Assembly: GCF_006335125.1 (NCBI RefSeq)
Contig: NZ_VDMO01000001.1
Location: 292,295-356,294 of the forward strand
DNA length: 64,000 nucleotides
Origin: Deinococcus radiopugnans ATCC 19172
Lineage (GTDB): Bacteria > Deinococcota > Deinococci > Deinococcales > Deinococcaceae
Reading direction: 5' to 3'
Shown: piece after piece, positions 15,875 to 25,166 of the stretch
How the letters are laid out: every line of letters begins with the position of its first letter
How positions within the stretch are numbered: the first letter of the stretch is position 1
The notes under the pieces: model-generated
What the model was told of the DNA's origin: nothing
Seen by the model: the letters and a program-made list of their open reading frames with translations, nothing else
Database searches by the model: none
Position numbers and translations under genes: made by a program

Positions 15875-18232
15875 TTATTCCGAGAGCTTCAGGGTGGTCA
15901 GGGCGGGGTCCGCCGCGATGGCCGCCGCCGAGAACGGCAGGGTGACCCAGCGCTTCTGAGAGAACAGGATCGTCTGGTCCGAGTCATGCGGCGAGGCGGG
16001 GTTGACGGACTGCGAGTACGTCAGGATGGCCTGCGCCACCGGGCCCGCGTCGTCAAAGGTCACGGTCTGGATGTAACTGGACCCCGACACGTCCTCGTCG
16101 ACGTAGCCCTGCGGGGTCAGCGGCCCCGGCTCGATCTTGTTCAGCACACCCTCGAACTCCTGCCCACCGTGCAACGGGATGCGCACGCCGCCCCGGGTGA
16201 CCCCCTGAATTTCCCCCAGAGGCCGGTCTGGGGCGATGTCGTTTTTCGCCAGCAACTGCACAGTCTCGCCCATTGCCTGGAGCAGTTGTGCCCGCACCGC
16301 GGGTTGATCCGCAGCCAGGCCCCTGGGCGTGTTCACCGGATCGGCCGCGTCGAAGGGCACGGCGTACACGCCGGGAATAAGACGTGCCCGCTTCCAGAAC
16401 TCGCGCCAGACGTGCGCGCCCACGCTGGTCAGGTCGCTGCGGCGGTCCCAGACCGCCAGCGCCGCGCAGGCTCCCTGCAGGTCCACCGTCTCGCCCGACT
16501 TCAGCCTGACCTTCGGCTCGGCCTGGCACAGCCCCACCGCGTCGTCGGCCAGCAGCAGGCCCGTGAAGTTGCGGTCGCTGAACAGAATCTGCTGCACGTT
16601 TTCAGGAGTAAAGGTCTGGCCTGGCAGGCCGTCGGTTCCGTTCAGGCGACGCGCAATCTCGGTCAGACCCATACGGGTGCGCGGGCTTTGCGGCACGTTC
16701 ACGGCCCCCACGAGGGGATCAAGGGTGTCGAAGCGGGCGTGAGGATTCGCCAGCCACGCGCTGTCGTTGCTGTTGGCCACGTAGTCTTGACGGACCAACG
16801 CGGGCATGGCCGCCGGCGCGCGCAGGCCCGGTACTTTGGAAGCCGGGTCCACCGCCCAATCGCACGCGGCCCGGCTGCCGTCCAGCACCGCCACGCCAGC
16901 CGCCGCGAACAGCGGCACGAACGGGGGCGGCGTGCACTGGGCCTGCTGGGCCGCCGAAACGTTGGGCGAAGTGGAAATGTCGGCGTAAAAGGCGTGGCCG
17001 GCCCGGTCCGCGGCGATGGTGTTGACCCAGGGAATGCCCTGCTCATTCAGGGCCGCGCGCACGCCCGCGACGCTGCTGGCCCGGCCGATGCCCAGCCAGG
17101 TGGCGATCATGCGGGTGTTGTCGCGGTTGGCGTCGCGCAGCACGAAGGCGTTCTTGGCCGTCCAGTTCAGCCCGGCCTGCGGCAGGTTGAGCAGCGGGCC
17201 GTCCGGGGTGGTGTACAGTACGCGGCCCTGCAGGGTGACGCCCTTCTCGCCCCCCACCTCCACCACCACCGTGCGCGGGTGGATCGGCCTGCTCACGCCG
17301 TCCTTGAGGTAGCGCAGCGGGTTGCCGGGATCGAGCTGCAGCGCCGACACCGTGAAGCGCTTGTCGGTGGAGACGGTGTGCGTCCAGGCCACGTCCCGGT
17401 TGAAGCCGATGTTGATCACCGGCATGCCGCCCAGGCTCGCGCCCATCACGTCCAGTTGCCCCGGAATGGTGACGTGCAGCTCGTAGAAGCGGTTGGTGGT
17501 CTGCCAGGGAAAGTGCGGGTTGCCCAGCAACAGGCCACGTCCGTTTTCGGTGGCCTGCGCTCCCAGGGCCCAGCCGTTGCTGCCGATGGGCAGTTGGTTG
17601 AGCTGGTGTGTGGCGTCGAAGGCCGCCAGATCCACCGCTGGCAGGCCCGAGGTCTTGCCAGGTTGCGGGGGCGCGGTGTTGGCCAGTGCTGTCACGAACG
17701 AGCCGGCACTCGCCTGGATGGCCTTTTCCTCCAGCATGCGCATCACGTCGTCCTCGGAGATGGGCTGCACCCATGCGGCGTTGCGGCAGGCCTCGGGCCG
17801 CTGCTCCGGAGGTGTGTCGCGCAGGTAACGGTTGTAGCCCGCCGCGTAGCCTGCCATCAGTTTCAGGTGCTCTGCTGGGCCGGCCGCGTAGCCCCGGCGT
17901 AGCGCGGTCAGGTCGATCATGGATTTGAAAAAGAAGTCGCTGTCGAGGTTGCTCACCGTCTGAAAGCCGACCACCGTGGTCCCCTGCGCGCCCAGATATT
18001 TGGAGCGCACGCCGCGCACGGTCAGGATCTGGTCGGCCAGCAGGCACAGGTTGTCCTGCGCGTAGGCGTAGCCCGCCCCGTAACCGACGCTGCCCAGGTC
18101 CGCGCCCAGGATGTGTGGAATGCCGTAGGCGGTGCGCTGGATCTGCACCTGGTACGGCGCGGCCACGGCGCTGCCCAGCAGCAGAGGGGCGAGCACCTGA
18201 AGGGCGCGGTGGGACCGAAGGAAAGTACGCAT
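15875..18232 (-). CDS. Penicillin acylase-family Ntn hydrolase (aculeacin A/AHL acylase-like), secreted
   Basis: A 785-residue precursor with a signal peptide (residues ~1-24, cleaved near SAVAAPY). An alpha-chain segment follows, then the autoproteolytic site IGSNGWAL, where S218 would become the N-terminal nucleophile of the beta chain. The histidine of GNPHFPW (H240) is the 23rd residue of that chain, as in PvdQ-type acylases. These heterodimers cleave amide bonds of acylated substrates such as N-acyl-homoserine lactones, aculeacin or penicillins outside the cytoplasm. The closest subfamily cannot be told from motifs alone, so quorum quenching is possible but unproven. The gene stands alone, with the cell-wall gene dacB on the same strand upstream after a 135-base gap. 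Confidence 0.88.
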   Translation of the reverse strand: MRTFLRSHRALQVLAPLLLGSAVAAPYQVQIQRTAYGIPHILGADLGSVGYGAGYAYAQDNLCLLADQILTVRGVRSKYLGAQGTTVVGFQTVSNLDSDFFFKSMIDLTALRRGYAAGPAEHLKLMAGYAAGYNRYLRDTPPEQRPEACRNAAWVQPISEDDVMRMLEEKAIQASAGSFVTALANTAPPQPGKTSGLPAVDLAAFDATHQLNQLPIGSNGWALGAQATENGRGLLLGNPHFPWQTTNRFYELHVTIPGQLDVMGASLGGMPVINIGFNRDVAWTHTVSTDKRFTVSALQLDPGNPLRYLKDGVSRPIHPRTVVVEVGGEKGVTLQGRVLYTTPDGPLLNLPQAGLNWTAKNAFVLRDANRDNTRMIATWLGIGRASSVAGVRAALNEQGIPWVNTIAADRAGHAFYADISTSPNVSAAQQAQCTPPPFVPLFAAAGVAVLDGSRAACDWAVDPASKVPGLRAPAAMPALVRQDYVANSNDSAWLANPHARFDTLDPLVGAVNVPQSPRTRMGLTEIARRLNGTDGLPGQTFTPENVQQILFSDRNFTGLLLADDAVGLCQAEPKVRLKSGETVDLQGACAALAVWDRRSDLTSVGAHVWREFWKRARLIPGVYAVPFDAADPVNTPRGLAADQPAVRAQLLQAMGETVQLLAKNDIAPDRPLGEIQGVTRGGVRIPLHGGQEFEGVLNKIEPGPLTPQGYVDEDVSGSSYIQTVTFDDAGPVAQAILTYSQSVNPASPHDSDQTILFSQKRWVTLPFSAAAIAADPALTTLKLSE

Positions 18233-18367
18233 AGTCAGGAGTCCTTTTGAAAGCGGGGGAGTGTGGAACGGGCGTTCAGTGATGAACTGTCAGCGTATGG
18301 CTCCGCCGGTCAGGACCGGGCGTGCTGAACCTTGACGTGTCTCTCAGACTGGCCCGCTGGCGCAGGG

Positions 18368-19714
18368 TCAGTATCTAACTGCCAGGCTCTTGAGCAGTTC
18401 GTCCTGCCAGCGGTTCAGGTCGCTGACGCCCGCCGGGTAGTTGTCCATCATTATGGTGAAGACCAGCAGCCGCCCGCTTTTTGCCGTGAGGAAACCGCTG
18501 AGGCTGGACACGCCCGTCATGCTGCCCGTCTTGGCACGCACATCCAGGCCAGTCTCCTTCAGCCGGTTGCGGAGCGTGCCGCCGTTCGCCTTGGCGTCCG
18601 GGGTGGCGTCCCCGGTCCCGGCCACTGGCAGGCTCTCGATAAAGACGTTCTGTTTTGTCCTGAAGGCTTCGGGGGGCGGCAGTGTGGTGCCCAGGGGGTT
18701 GAGGTAGGCGTAGCGCATCACGGCATTCAGTTGCCGGGGTGTGATCAGGTTGTAGCGGCTCAGGCCACTGCCGTCGCGCAGGCGGTAGCCGTCATCCTCC
18801 ACGCCGGCCGTCTTCAGGAAAGTGGCGAGGACTGCCGAGACGCGGGTCTCGTCGCTGGATTCACCGCCCTGGCCCAGGCCCAGCGCGGCGCGCAGCTGCT
18901 CGGCGTAGATGTTGTTGCTGGGCTTGTTGGTCTGGCGCACCAGATCGGCCAGTGGCGCGGACTGCACCCTGGCCACCTGCCGGTCCCCGGTGGTGGCCCG
19001 GGCGCGCGTGACTATCCCGGATACCGTCACGCCGCTGCCCTTCAGCAGGGCCGCGAAGCGCTGGCCCACGCTCAGGGCCAGGCTGGCGGGATCGGTCAGC
19101 AGGGCCGGGTTGGGCTGAATGCCCTCCTTGGCCTCATCCCCGCCCACCACCAAGCGCAGGTAGGTGGCGTCGTCCCCGTCAAGCCGCAGCGCCCCCACCG
19201 GGGACTCGGTGTCGTCCCACATCCAGCCGTTGCCCCAGCGGGCCTGGCCGAAGGCGAAGTCGTCGATTTGCAGAGTATCGACAGTCTTGATGCCCGAGGC
19301 CGCCACCGCTTGGGCCAGCTCCTCCAGCGAGTTGCCCGGCCCCTGCCCGCGCAGCGTGGGGTCCCCGCTGCCGCGCAGGGTCAGGCGCTCCACCCGGCCG
19401 CCGATGACCGGCGAGGCCAGCACGTGGGTCTTGAAGGTGAACGCCCCGCCCAGGGTGTACAGGGCCGCCGCCGTCGTGACGGCCTTGGTGGTGCTCGCGG
19501 GCGTGAAGGCGTCCTGATCGTTCAGGGCCAGCAGCGTCTCGCCGGTCCCGGCGTCCTGTACCAGCACGCCTGCGTGGGCGCGAAAGGCGGCCGGCGTGCC
19601 GTCGGCTTTCAGGGGTCCGCGTTGCAGGACGGCGGCAGGGTCACTCTGGGCGGCGGCAAAAGAAGTCACGGTCAGGGCGAGCATAAGGAAAAAAGAACGT
19701 GGGTGGCTGGGCAT
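18368..19714 (-). CDS. dacB: D-alanyl-D-alanine carboxypeptidase/endopeptidase (PBP4, peptidase S13)
   Basis: A 448-residue PBP4-type enzyme with a signal peptide (cleaved after TSFAAAQ). The three active-site boxes of class C penicillin-binding proteins are present: S74-T-T-K77 (FTPASTTKAV), S266-N-N268 (KPSNNIY) and K395-T-G397 (RAKTGSM). It removes the terminal D-Ala of muropeptides or cuts D-Ala-meso-diamine (or ornithine) cross-links in the periplasm. The ATG at 19714 has GGAGA upstream and a proper signal sequence; an upstream in-frame start at 19759 lacks both. The neighbouring HAD gene ends 140 bases upstream on the same strand. Confidence 0.92.
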   Translation of the reverse strand: MPSHPRSFFLMLALTVTSFAAAQSDPAAVLQRGPLKADGTPAAFRAHAGVLVQDAGTGETLLALNDQDAFTPASTTKAVTTAAALYTLGGAFTFKTHVLASPVIGGRVERLTLRGSGDPTLRGQGPGNSLEELAQAVAASGIKTVDTLQIDDFAFGQARWGNGWMWDDTESPVGALRLDGDDATYLRLVVGGDEAKEGIQPNPALLTDPASLALSVGQRFAALLKGSGVTVSGIVTRARATTGDRQVARVQSAPLADLVRQTNKPSNNIYAEQLRAALGLGQGGESSDETRVSAVLATFLKTAGVEDDGYRLRDGSGLSRYNLITPRQLNAVMRYAYLNPLGTTLPPPEAFRTKQNVFIESLPVAGTGDATPDAKANGGTLRNRLKETGLDVRAKTGSMTGVSSLSGFLTAKSGRLLVFTIMMDNYPAGVSDLNRWQDELLKSLAVRY

Positions 19715-19854
19715 GGGGCAGGTCTCCTTGTTGGTCTTGCTGAATGGAGGCGGGCACAAGCGTCTGGATGCCTGTGGTCGCAGCGCGCGCGCGTGAAGGA
19801 CATGAAAAACAACGCCGGACGGCGCTCAGTTCTTGGAAACCTGGGAAATGTGGC

Positions 19855-20661
19855 TCAGGTGAGCTGCTCGACGATCGCCCGGGCCCCGTCCAACACGTTG
19901 CGCACCGCCACCCAGGGCGTGAGCAGCGCCGCCGTGGCTTCCGGGTGGTGGCGCAGGTAGATGGCCCGGTCCTGCATCTCGCCAAAGAAGGTGGAGAAGT
20001 CGGGGTTAGCCAGCGCCTCGCCCGCCACCACAGGATCCGGTCCCGGCAACTCGGGCACGACCCACACCGCCCGGACCCCTGCCAGGTTGGCCCCGAGAAC
20101 GTCGTGCTCCAGCGTGTCGCCCACGTGGGCCAGTACCTCGCCGACCGCATGGAACAGCTCTGGCTGGGGTTTGGCGTACCCGTGGGCCTCGGGCGACTCC
20201 AGATCGTCGAACAGTGGGGCCAGGCCGAGCGCCTCCAGGACCGGCCACTGGTAGCGGCGGTAGCCGTTGGTCAGGGCCACGGTGCGCAGCCCGCGCTCCC
20301 GCAGCAGGTGCAGGGCCTGATGGGCCCCGGGCAGCGCGTGGACGTGGCCCTGCGCCGAGCCCTCTTCCACCAGGCGGGTGACGTCTGGCAGACCGCTGAC
20401 ACCGTAGGCCTCAGCCACCACGCCGTAGATCTCGTCCCAGTGGTAGGCCGCCACGAAGTCTCGGCGGTCCATGCGCCGCTGCCACTCTGCGCTGATGGCC
20501 CCGCGCAGCTCCCGGTGCGCGGCAGCGCGCTCGCGGCCGGCCAGTCTCGCACTGCGCTCCAGGTGGCCCAGCACGGTGGGCACCACGTAGCTGCCGAATG
20601 GATTCTGGATCAGGACGCCGTCGAGATCGAGTGTCACGGTGGATTTCGCCTGACCGCTCAT
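19855..20661 (-). CDS. HAD-family hydrolase
   Basis: A 268-residue haloacid dehalogenase-like hydrolase. Motif I is D12-L-D14-G (TLDLDGVL), motif II is the Thr in VALTNGYRR, motif III the Lys in GYAKPQPELF, and motif IV the acidic pair in VGDTLEHDVLGA. These enzymes hydrolyse phosphate esters through an aspartyl phosphate. The insertion between motifs I and II is helical, as in subclass I phosphatases such as phosphoglycolate phosphatase and YjjG. Its ATG overlaps the stop of the sugar permease gene (ATGA), so it is the last gene of the sugar ABC operon. It may dephosphorylate an intermediate of the imported sugar, which is inference. Confidence 0.88.
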   Translation of the reverse strand: MSGQAKSTVTLDLDGVLIQNPFGSYVVPTVLGHLERSARLAGRERAAAHRELRGAISAEWQRRMDRRDFVAAYHWDEIYGVVAEAYGVSGLPDVTRLVEEGSAQGHVHALPGAHQALHLLRERGLRTVALTNGYRRYQWPVLEALGLAPLFDDLESPEAHGYAKPQPELFHAVGEVLAHVGDTLEHDVLGANLAGVRAVWVVPELPGPDPVVAGEALANPDFSTFFGEMQDRAIYLRHHPEATAALLTPWVAVRNVLDGARAIVEQLT

Positions 20662-21527
20662 CCCTTCACTGCCCCTACCGTGGTGCCGCGCAGGAAGTAC
20701 TTCTGGCTACTGAGGAAAACGATGATGATGGGGACAGCGGCCAGCAGCGCGCCGGCCATGTGAACGCCGTAGGACAGCGGCACCTCCTCGCGCAGCAGCA
20801 CCAGGCCCACCTGCAGGGTGCGCATCTCGGCCGAGCGCGTGATGATCAGCGGCCACAGGAAACTGTTCCACTGCGCGATGAAGGTGATGATGCCCAAGAA
20901 GGCCAGGCCCGGCTTGACCAGCGGGAGAATGATGCGGGTAAAGATCGTGAATTCGTGCGCGCCGTCCACCCGCGCCGCGTCGATCAGGTCGCTGGGCAGC
21001 GTCTGGATGAACTGTTTCATCAGGAAGACGCTGTAGGGACTGGCCAGGGCCGGCAGGATCAGTCCGGCGTAGCTGTCCACCAGGCCCAGGCGGCTGCTCA
21101 TGATGAACAGCGGCACCAGGATGACCTGGAAGGGCAGCATCATGGACAGGATGTACAGCCAGAAAAGGCTTTTGGAGCCCCGGAAGGACACCTTGGCAAA
21201 GGCGTAGGCCGCCATGCTCGCGGTGAACAGCTCAAAGACTGTGACCACCGACGCCACGATGGTGGTGGTGCTCACCCAGCGCCAGAAGTTCGGGCGGCCC
21301 AGGACCTCCTGGAAGTTCTGAAAGTCCGGGTTCTTCGGCCACAGGTCCGGTGGGAATTTGACGGTCAGCGCCGACGGGGTCAGGGCCGTGACGACCATCC
21401 AGTACAACGGCACCAGGGTCAGCAGCGCCAGCCCGACCAGCAGGGCGATCATCACCACGGTGCCGGTGGGCGTGGGGCGGGCCGGGTGGTCGGCGTCGAC
21501 CATCAACGGGACTCGGCGGGTGGCCAT
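20658..21527 (-). CDS. Carbohydrate ABC transporter permease, MalG type
   Basis: A 289-residue inner-membrane permease with six helices. The cytoplasmic EAA loop reads DAARVDGAHEFTIFTRIILP, the sequence that docks onto the ATPase. It belongs to the CUT1 (MalG) family of sugar importers. The ATG at 21527 shares a base with the upstream stop (TGATG); an in-frame ATG at 21554 is possible, and AGGAG lies between the two. It pairs with the MalF-type permease and binding protein upstream. No ATPase gene accompanies the three, so a shared ATPase encoded elsewhere is expected. Confidence 0.92.
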   Translation of the reverse strand: MATRRVPLMVDADHPARPTPTGTVVMIALLVGLALLTLVPLYWMVVTALTPSALTVKFPPDLWPKNPDFQNFQEVLGRPNFWRWVSTTTIVASVVTVFELFTASMAAYAFAKVSFRGSKSLFWLYILSMMLPFQVILVPLFIMSSRLGLVDSYAGLILPALASPYSVFLMKQFIQTLPSDLIDAARVDGAHEFTIFTRIILPLVKPGLAFLGIITFIAQWNSFLWPLIITRSAEMRTLQVGLVLLREEVPLSYGVHMAGALLAAVPIIIVFLSSQKYFLRGTTVGAVKG

Positions 21528-22438
21528 CAGTACTCGACGCTCCTTCCCAGCCATTTGAACTGCACGGCGGCCAGCACGAAGGTAAACAGGAAGAGGATCA
21601 TGGCCTGCGCGGACGCCGTGCCCAGCTGGAACTGCACGAAGGCCGTCTCGTAGATCAGGTAGACCACGGTGGTGGTGGAGAACTGCGGGCCCCCCTGGGT
21701 CATGATGTAAACGCTCTCAAACACCTGGAAGGTGTTGATGGTGCCCGTGACCACCAGGTACAGCAGGGTGGGCTGAATCAGCGGCACAATGACGTTGCGG
21801 AACACGCCCAGCCTGGACGCGCCGTCGAGTAGGGCCGTCTCATACAGCTCCCTGGGAATGCGCGCCAGCGCCGCCGAGAGCAAAACGATACTCGAACCAC
21901 CGCCCATCACCACATGCATGAAGATCAGGGCGGGCAGGGCCGTGCTGGTGTTGCCCAGCCACGCCACCGAATCAAGGCCCAGCAGGTTGAGCAGGGCGTT
22001 GAGCAGCCCGAAGGTGGGGTTGAAGATCCACAGCCAGACCAGCGAGATGATGACGCCCGAAGTGACGCTCGGCAGGTAAAAGGCCGACTTGAAAAAGGTC
22101 TGGGTGAACTTGCTCAGGGGATCAAGCAGGTACGCGATCAGCAGCGCCTTGCCCAGCCAGAACAGCACCACGAAGAAGGTGTAGACGGCCGTGTTCCTGA
22201 GGGCGACGCCGAACAGCGGATCGGCGAAGACCGCCCTGAAGTTGTCCAGCCCTACGAACCGCTGACTGCCTGGCAGATACTCCATGAACGCCAGCGCCAC
22301 CGCGCCGGCGACGGGAATCAGGAAGAACGTGAAAAAGAAGATGAAGTTGGGCAGGATAAACAGGTAGGCCGTGATGGTCTGCGCCCGGCGCCACTGCCCG
22401 CCTGGACGGCTGGCCGGCGTGATGCGCGCCTTGATCAT
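21527..22438 (-). CDS. Carbohydrate ABC transporter permease, MalF type
   Basis: A 303-residue six-helix permease beginning with a basic segment and a first helix around IFFFTFFLIPVAGAVALAFM. The EAA-type loop is YETALLDGASRLGVFRNVIV. It forms the membrane channel with the MalG-type partner. The ATG at 22438 has GGAGGG five bases upstream and is preferred to a TTG at 22453. The binding-protein gene lies 58 bases upstream on the same strand. Sugar specificity cannot be read from the sequence. Confidence 0.92.
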   Translation of the reverse strand: MIKARITPASRPGGQWRRAQTITAYLFILPNFIFFFTFFLIPVAGAVALAFMEYLPGSQRFVGLDNFRAVFADPLFGVALRNTAVYTFFVVLFWLGKALLIAYLLDPLSKFTQTFFKSAFYLPSVTSGVIISLVWLWIFNPTFGLLNALLNLLGLDSVAWLGNTSTALPALIFMHVVMGGGSSIVLLSAALARIPRELYETALLDGASRLGVFRNVIVPLIQPTLLYLVVTGTINTFQVFESVYIMTQGGPQFSTTTVVYLIYETAFVQFQLGTASAQAMILFLFTFVLAAVQFKWLGRSVEY

Positions 22439-22496
22439 GGACGCCCTCCACAAAAGCGCCGTCCTGGCCTGTGCGGTGACCGGGACGGCAGCGGCT

Positions 22497-23849
22497 TCAC
22501 TTCTTGAACACCAGCGGGGTGGCCTGCGCGACGAAGTCGTCGAGGGCCTGCTTGGGCGTCTTCTGCTTGGACAGCGCCGCCTGCATGGCCGCCGTGAAGT
22601 ACTTCATCGCGGGCTGCACGTCGATGCTGGACGGTCCGTAGTAAGGCTTGCCGGATTTGATGGCGTTCAGGTAGACCGTGACCTGCGGCCGCACGTCGGT
22701 GTACGCGGCGATGCCCTTGAAGTCGAAGCCCTTGTTCACGCTCTTGCGGGCGGAGAAATACAGCAGGTCTTCGAGCAACTTGTCGTTTTCCTTGTTGGTG
22801 ATGAAGCGGGCGAGTTCCATGGCCATCTTCTGCTTGTACGGGTCTTTTTGCTTGAACACCACGAAGCCGCCCGATGTCTGGTAGGCCACAGGCCCGGTCT
22901 TGGGGTCGTTCGGGAACGGGGCCACCAGGACGTTGATGGGGTCTTTCAGCTTCCCCTCCTTGACGTAACGGTCGATCCGGCCGATCTCGTAGATGCCGCC
23001 GTAGCCCATGGCGGCGCGGCCCTGGTGCAGGTTGTCGATGGTGTCGTAGACCCCCAGACCGGAGGCCCCGTCGGGCGCCACCTTGTACTTGTGAATCAGG
23101 TCCACCATAAACTGCAGGGCCGCGACGCCTTCTTTGGAATTGATCACGAAGGCGGTGCCCTGGTCGTTGACCAGCTGGCCCCCGAAACGGTTAAGCCAGC
23201 CCAGCATGTTCTCGGTGTCCTGCGCGGCCAGGGTAATGGCGTACACGTCGGTCTTGCCGTCGCCGTTGCGGTCGAAGGTCAGCTTCTGCGCGGCGGCCAG
23301 CCACTGCTCGAGGGTCCAGTTGCGGTACGGCGCCTTGGGCAGCGCCACCTTGCGCTCCGCGAAGATCTTGGGGTTGAGCAGCATGGTGGAGCCCATGCCA
23401 TTGTTGGAGTTGTTCCACGGCCACATGTAGTAGTTGCCGTTCACCTTGCCCTCGTTCAGGGCGTAGGGCAGGAAGTCGAGCCGGTCTTCTGCGGTGAGGT
23501 ACTTGTCGATGGGCTCCAGCAGGTTCTGTTTGACCAGGTTGGTGTCGAAACCGATGGGGCGCAGCACGTCGGGGGGGTTCCCGGCAAAGATGGACGCCGT
23601 GACCTTCTCGCGGAAACCCTGGTTGGGAACCACCTCGTACTTCACGGTGACGTTCGGGTACTTCTTCATGAACTGGTCCGAGATGTATTTTGGGAACTCT
23701 TCGCCAGTCGGTGTCTTGCCTTCGGGAAACCCGGGTGGGGCGATGCGCCAGGGATTGATCCACCAGGTCAGGGTGATCTTCTGCTGGGCCGAGGCGGTCG
23801 AGAGCGCGGGAAACAGAAGTGCGCTGAGAAGCAGGACACGCTTACGCAT
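22497..23849 (-). CDS. Extracellular sugar-binding protein of the ABC importer (family 1)
   Basis: A 450-residue solute-binding protein. A signal peptide covers residues ~1-21 (RVLLLSALLFPALSTASA, cleaved before QQKIT). There is no lipobox, so it is probably free in the periplasm. The mature protein starts ITLTWWINPW and has the two-lobed family 1 pattern, including GGIYEIGRIDRYVKEG and YQTSGGFVVFKQ segments. It captures an oligosaccharide or sugar and delivers it to the MalF/MalG pair. The ATG at 23849 has GGGAGG seven bases upstream, and a good promoter lies about 50 bases before it. It is the first gene of a four-gene operon ending with the HAD hydrolase. Confidence 0.92.
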   Translation of the reverse strand: MRKRVLLLSALLFPALSTASAQQKITLTWWINPWRIAPPGFPEGKTPTGEEFPKYISDQFMKKYPNVTVKYEVVPNQGFREKVTASIFAGNPPDVLRPIGFDTNLVKQNLLEPIDKYLTAEDRLDFLPYALNEGKVNGNYYMWPWNNSNNGMGSTMLLNPKIFAERKVALPKAPYRNWTLEQWLAAAQKLTFDRNGDGKTDVYAITLAAQDTENMLGWLNRFGGQLVNDQGTAFVINSKEGVAALQFMVDLIHKYKVAPDGASGLGVYDTIDNLHQGRAAMGYGGIYEIGRIDRYVKEGKLKDPINVLVAPFPNDPKTGPVAYQTSGGFVVFKQKDPYKQKMAMELARFITNKENDKLLEDLLYFSARKSVNKGFDFKGIAAYTDVRPQVTVYLNAIKSGKPYYGPSSIDVQPAMKYFTAAMQAALSKQKTPKQALDDFVAQATPLVFKK

Positions 23850-23899
23850 AAGACCTCCCATGGTCCTTTACAGTTGCCAGACACGATTTTCGTGACACC

Positions 23900-23933
23900 A
23901 ATCTACTCAAAAAAATTGAGTTGTCAATGACAT
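23900..23933 (-). promoter_or_regulatory. Promoter and operator-like repeats for the sugar ABC operon
   Basis: On the minus strand, TTGACA (23927-23922) is followed after 16 bases by TAGATT (23905-23900), a fair -35/-10 pair about 50 bases before the first gene. Two symmetric elements overlap it. An inverted repeat ACTCAA-N5-TTGAGT (23905-23921) fills the spacer and could bind a repressor. The core TGTCAATGACAT (23922-23933) sits on the -35 and matches the central 12 bases of the radiation/desiccation response motif as I recall it. Which, if either, is used is not known. Confidence 0.55.
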
Positions 23934-25166
23934 TTCTATCCTTCTGGAATCTGAGATTGCCTGCGGTCACGGGTGATTCAGCCTCCAGGGCAACATCGGG
24001 ACCTGCCCTGACCCGTTCTTGGCCCAACTCGTCACGTACGTTTTGGTCCTGCCGGGGCACCCGCTCGAGATCTACGCGGCGTCACTGGTCACGGTGACAT
24101 TGTTCACCGGCCTGTCCAGCTCTGGTCACTCCCGCAGGTGCCGCTGCAGGGTAAATCGGGCGGCGCGTGGTAGACCAGGGCAGCTGCTCAGAGGGGGATG
24201 CTCCGGCACCCCGGCGAGCGCCTGACACGGCCAGCTGACGGCCGGCGCGCCGGGCTGGAGGCGGCGTGGGCCGGGGAGAGGGTGAGGTGTCCTCAGCCTG
24301 CCCTTCTACCGATGTCTTTCGGACGACAGACTTTTCCGGCTGTGGCGCGTGGCAGCGGCCATCCATCCCTGGTCAGCCGCTGCTGTTGGTCACGATGGGC
24401 CCCACGGTGCTGGGCAACACAGCCTGTGCTGTGGAACTCCGCCGCGAGGAGTGGCAGGAGAACAATGCGCTGCGCGCCTCCTACCGGACTGCCCCGCTCA
24501 CGTTTCTGGTTGTGGCAGTGCCCGGCAGCCACCGGAGCCTCCGGACCTTGTGGGGCCGCCGGCTGTACGCAGGCATTGGATTCCGACGTGGACGGACTGA
24601 GTAGTTGAACGTCGTGTGGCCGAACTGATGTCCCAGCCAAGAGCGCGGCGCTGAAGACGGCGTTGTGGACGCACCCTGGAATAGGGACGAACTGCCACTG
24701 GACAGTCAACGTATCGGGACCTCTTCGGCGGACGCGCTGTCGCCGCTGCCATCCGCAAAAGACGCTGGGCCAGCGATTGCCCTCTCCTTGTTCTTGTCCA
24801 GGTTTGAGGCGCTGTGATGCCGGCTTGGCGGTCCGGCAAGCTTCTTCATCCCGCCGAGCTTTGGGAGTATCTTGCTGGCGTGTACCCCGCCACATTGATG
24901 GATCTGGGCTCGGCACAATCTTCCGTGCGTTCTGCCGCCGTGTCGGCCTTCTTCCCGGGTGTCCAGGTGCCTGCGCGTCACAGCTGGTCTTCCGAAGTGG
25001 CTCATCTCACCGGTTCATTGGGCCCCCTGGTGGACAGCCTCCGCGAATCACACGCTTCAAATCCAGTCTCGCCCGCAAGGCTGCTGGACGGCGGTAGGTG
25101 CACGAAGGAGAACACACACACCTCGCGGCGACATTGGCGCAGTGAGGTCCGGTTGTCTGGGAGTGG
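23934..25166. other. Gene-free 1.2-kb region between divergent ABC operons
   Basis: This stretch separates the leftward sugar importer from the rightward dipeptide importer. Open frames occur on both strands but none shows a family motif, a credible ribosome site with a sensible start, or the third-position bias of its neighbours. The promoter of the dipeptide operon should lie near the right end, but I could not place it. It may hold decayed gene remnants too degraded to recognise. Confidence 0.4.

Noticed and set aside
24293..24916. A 207-codon leftward open frame in the gap between ABC operons
   Set aside because: No recognisable motif, no ribosome site, and composition no different from other chance frames in this gap.
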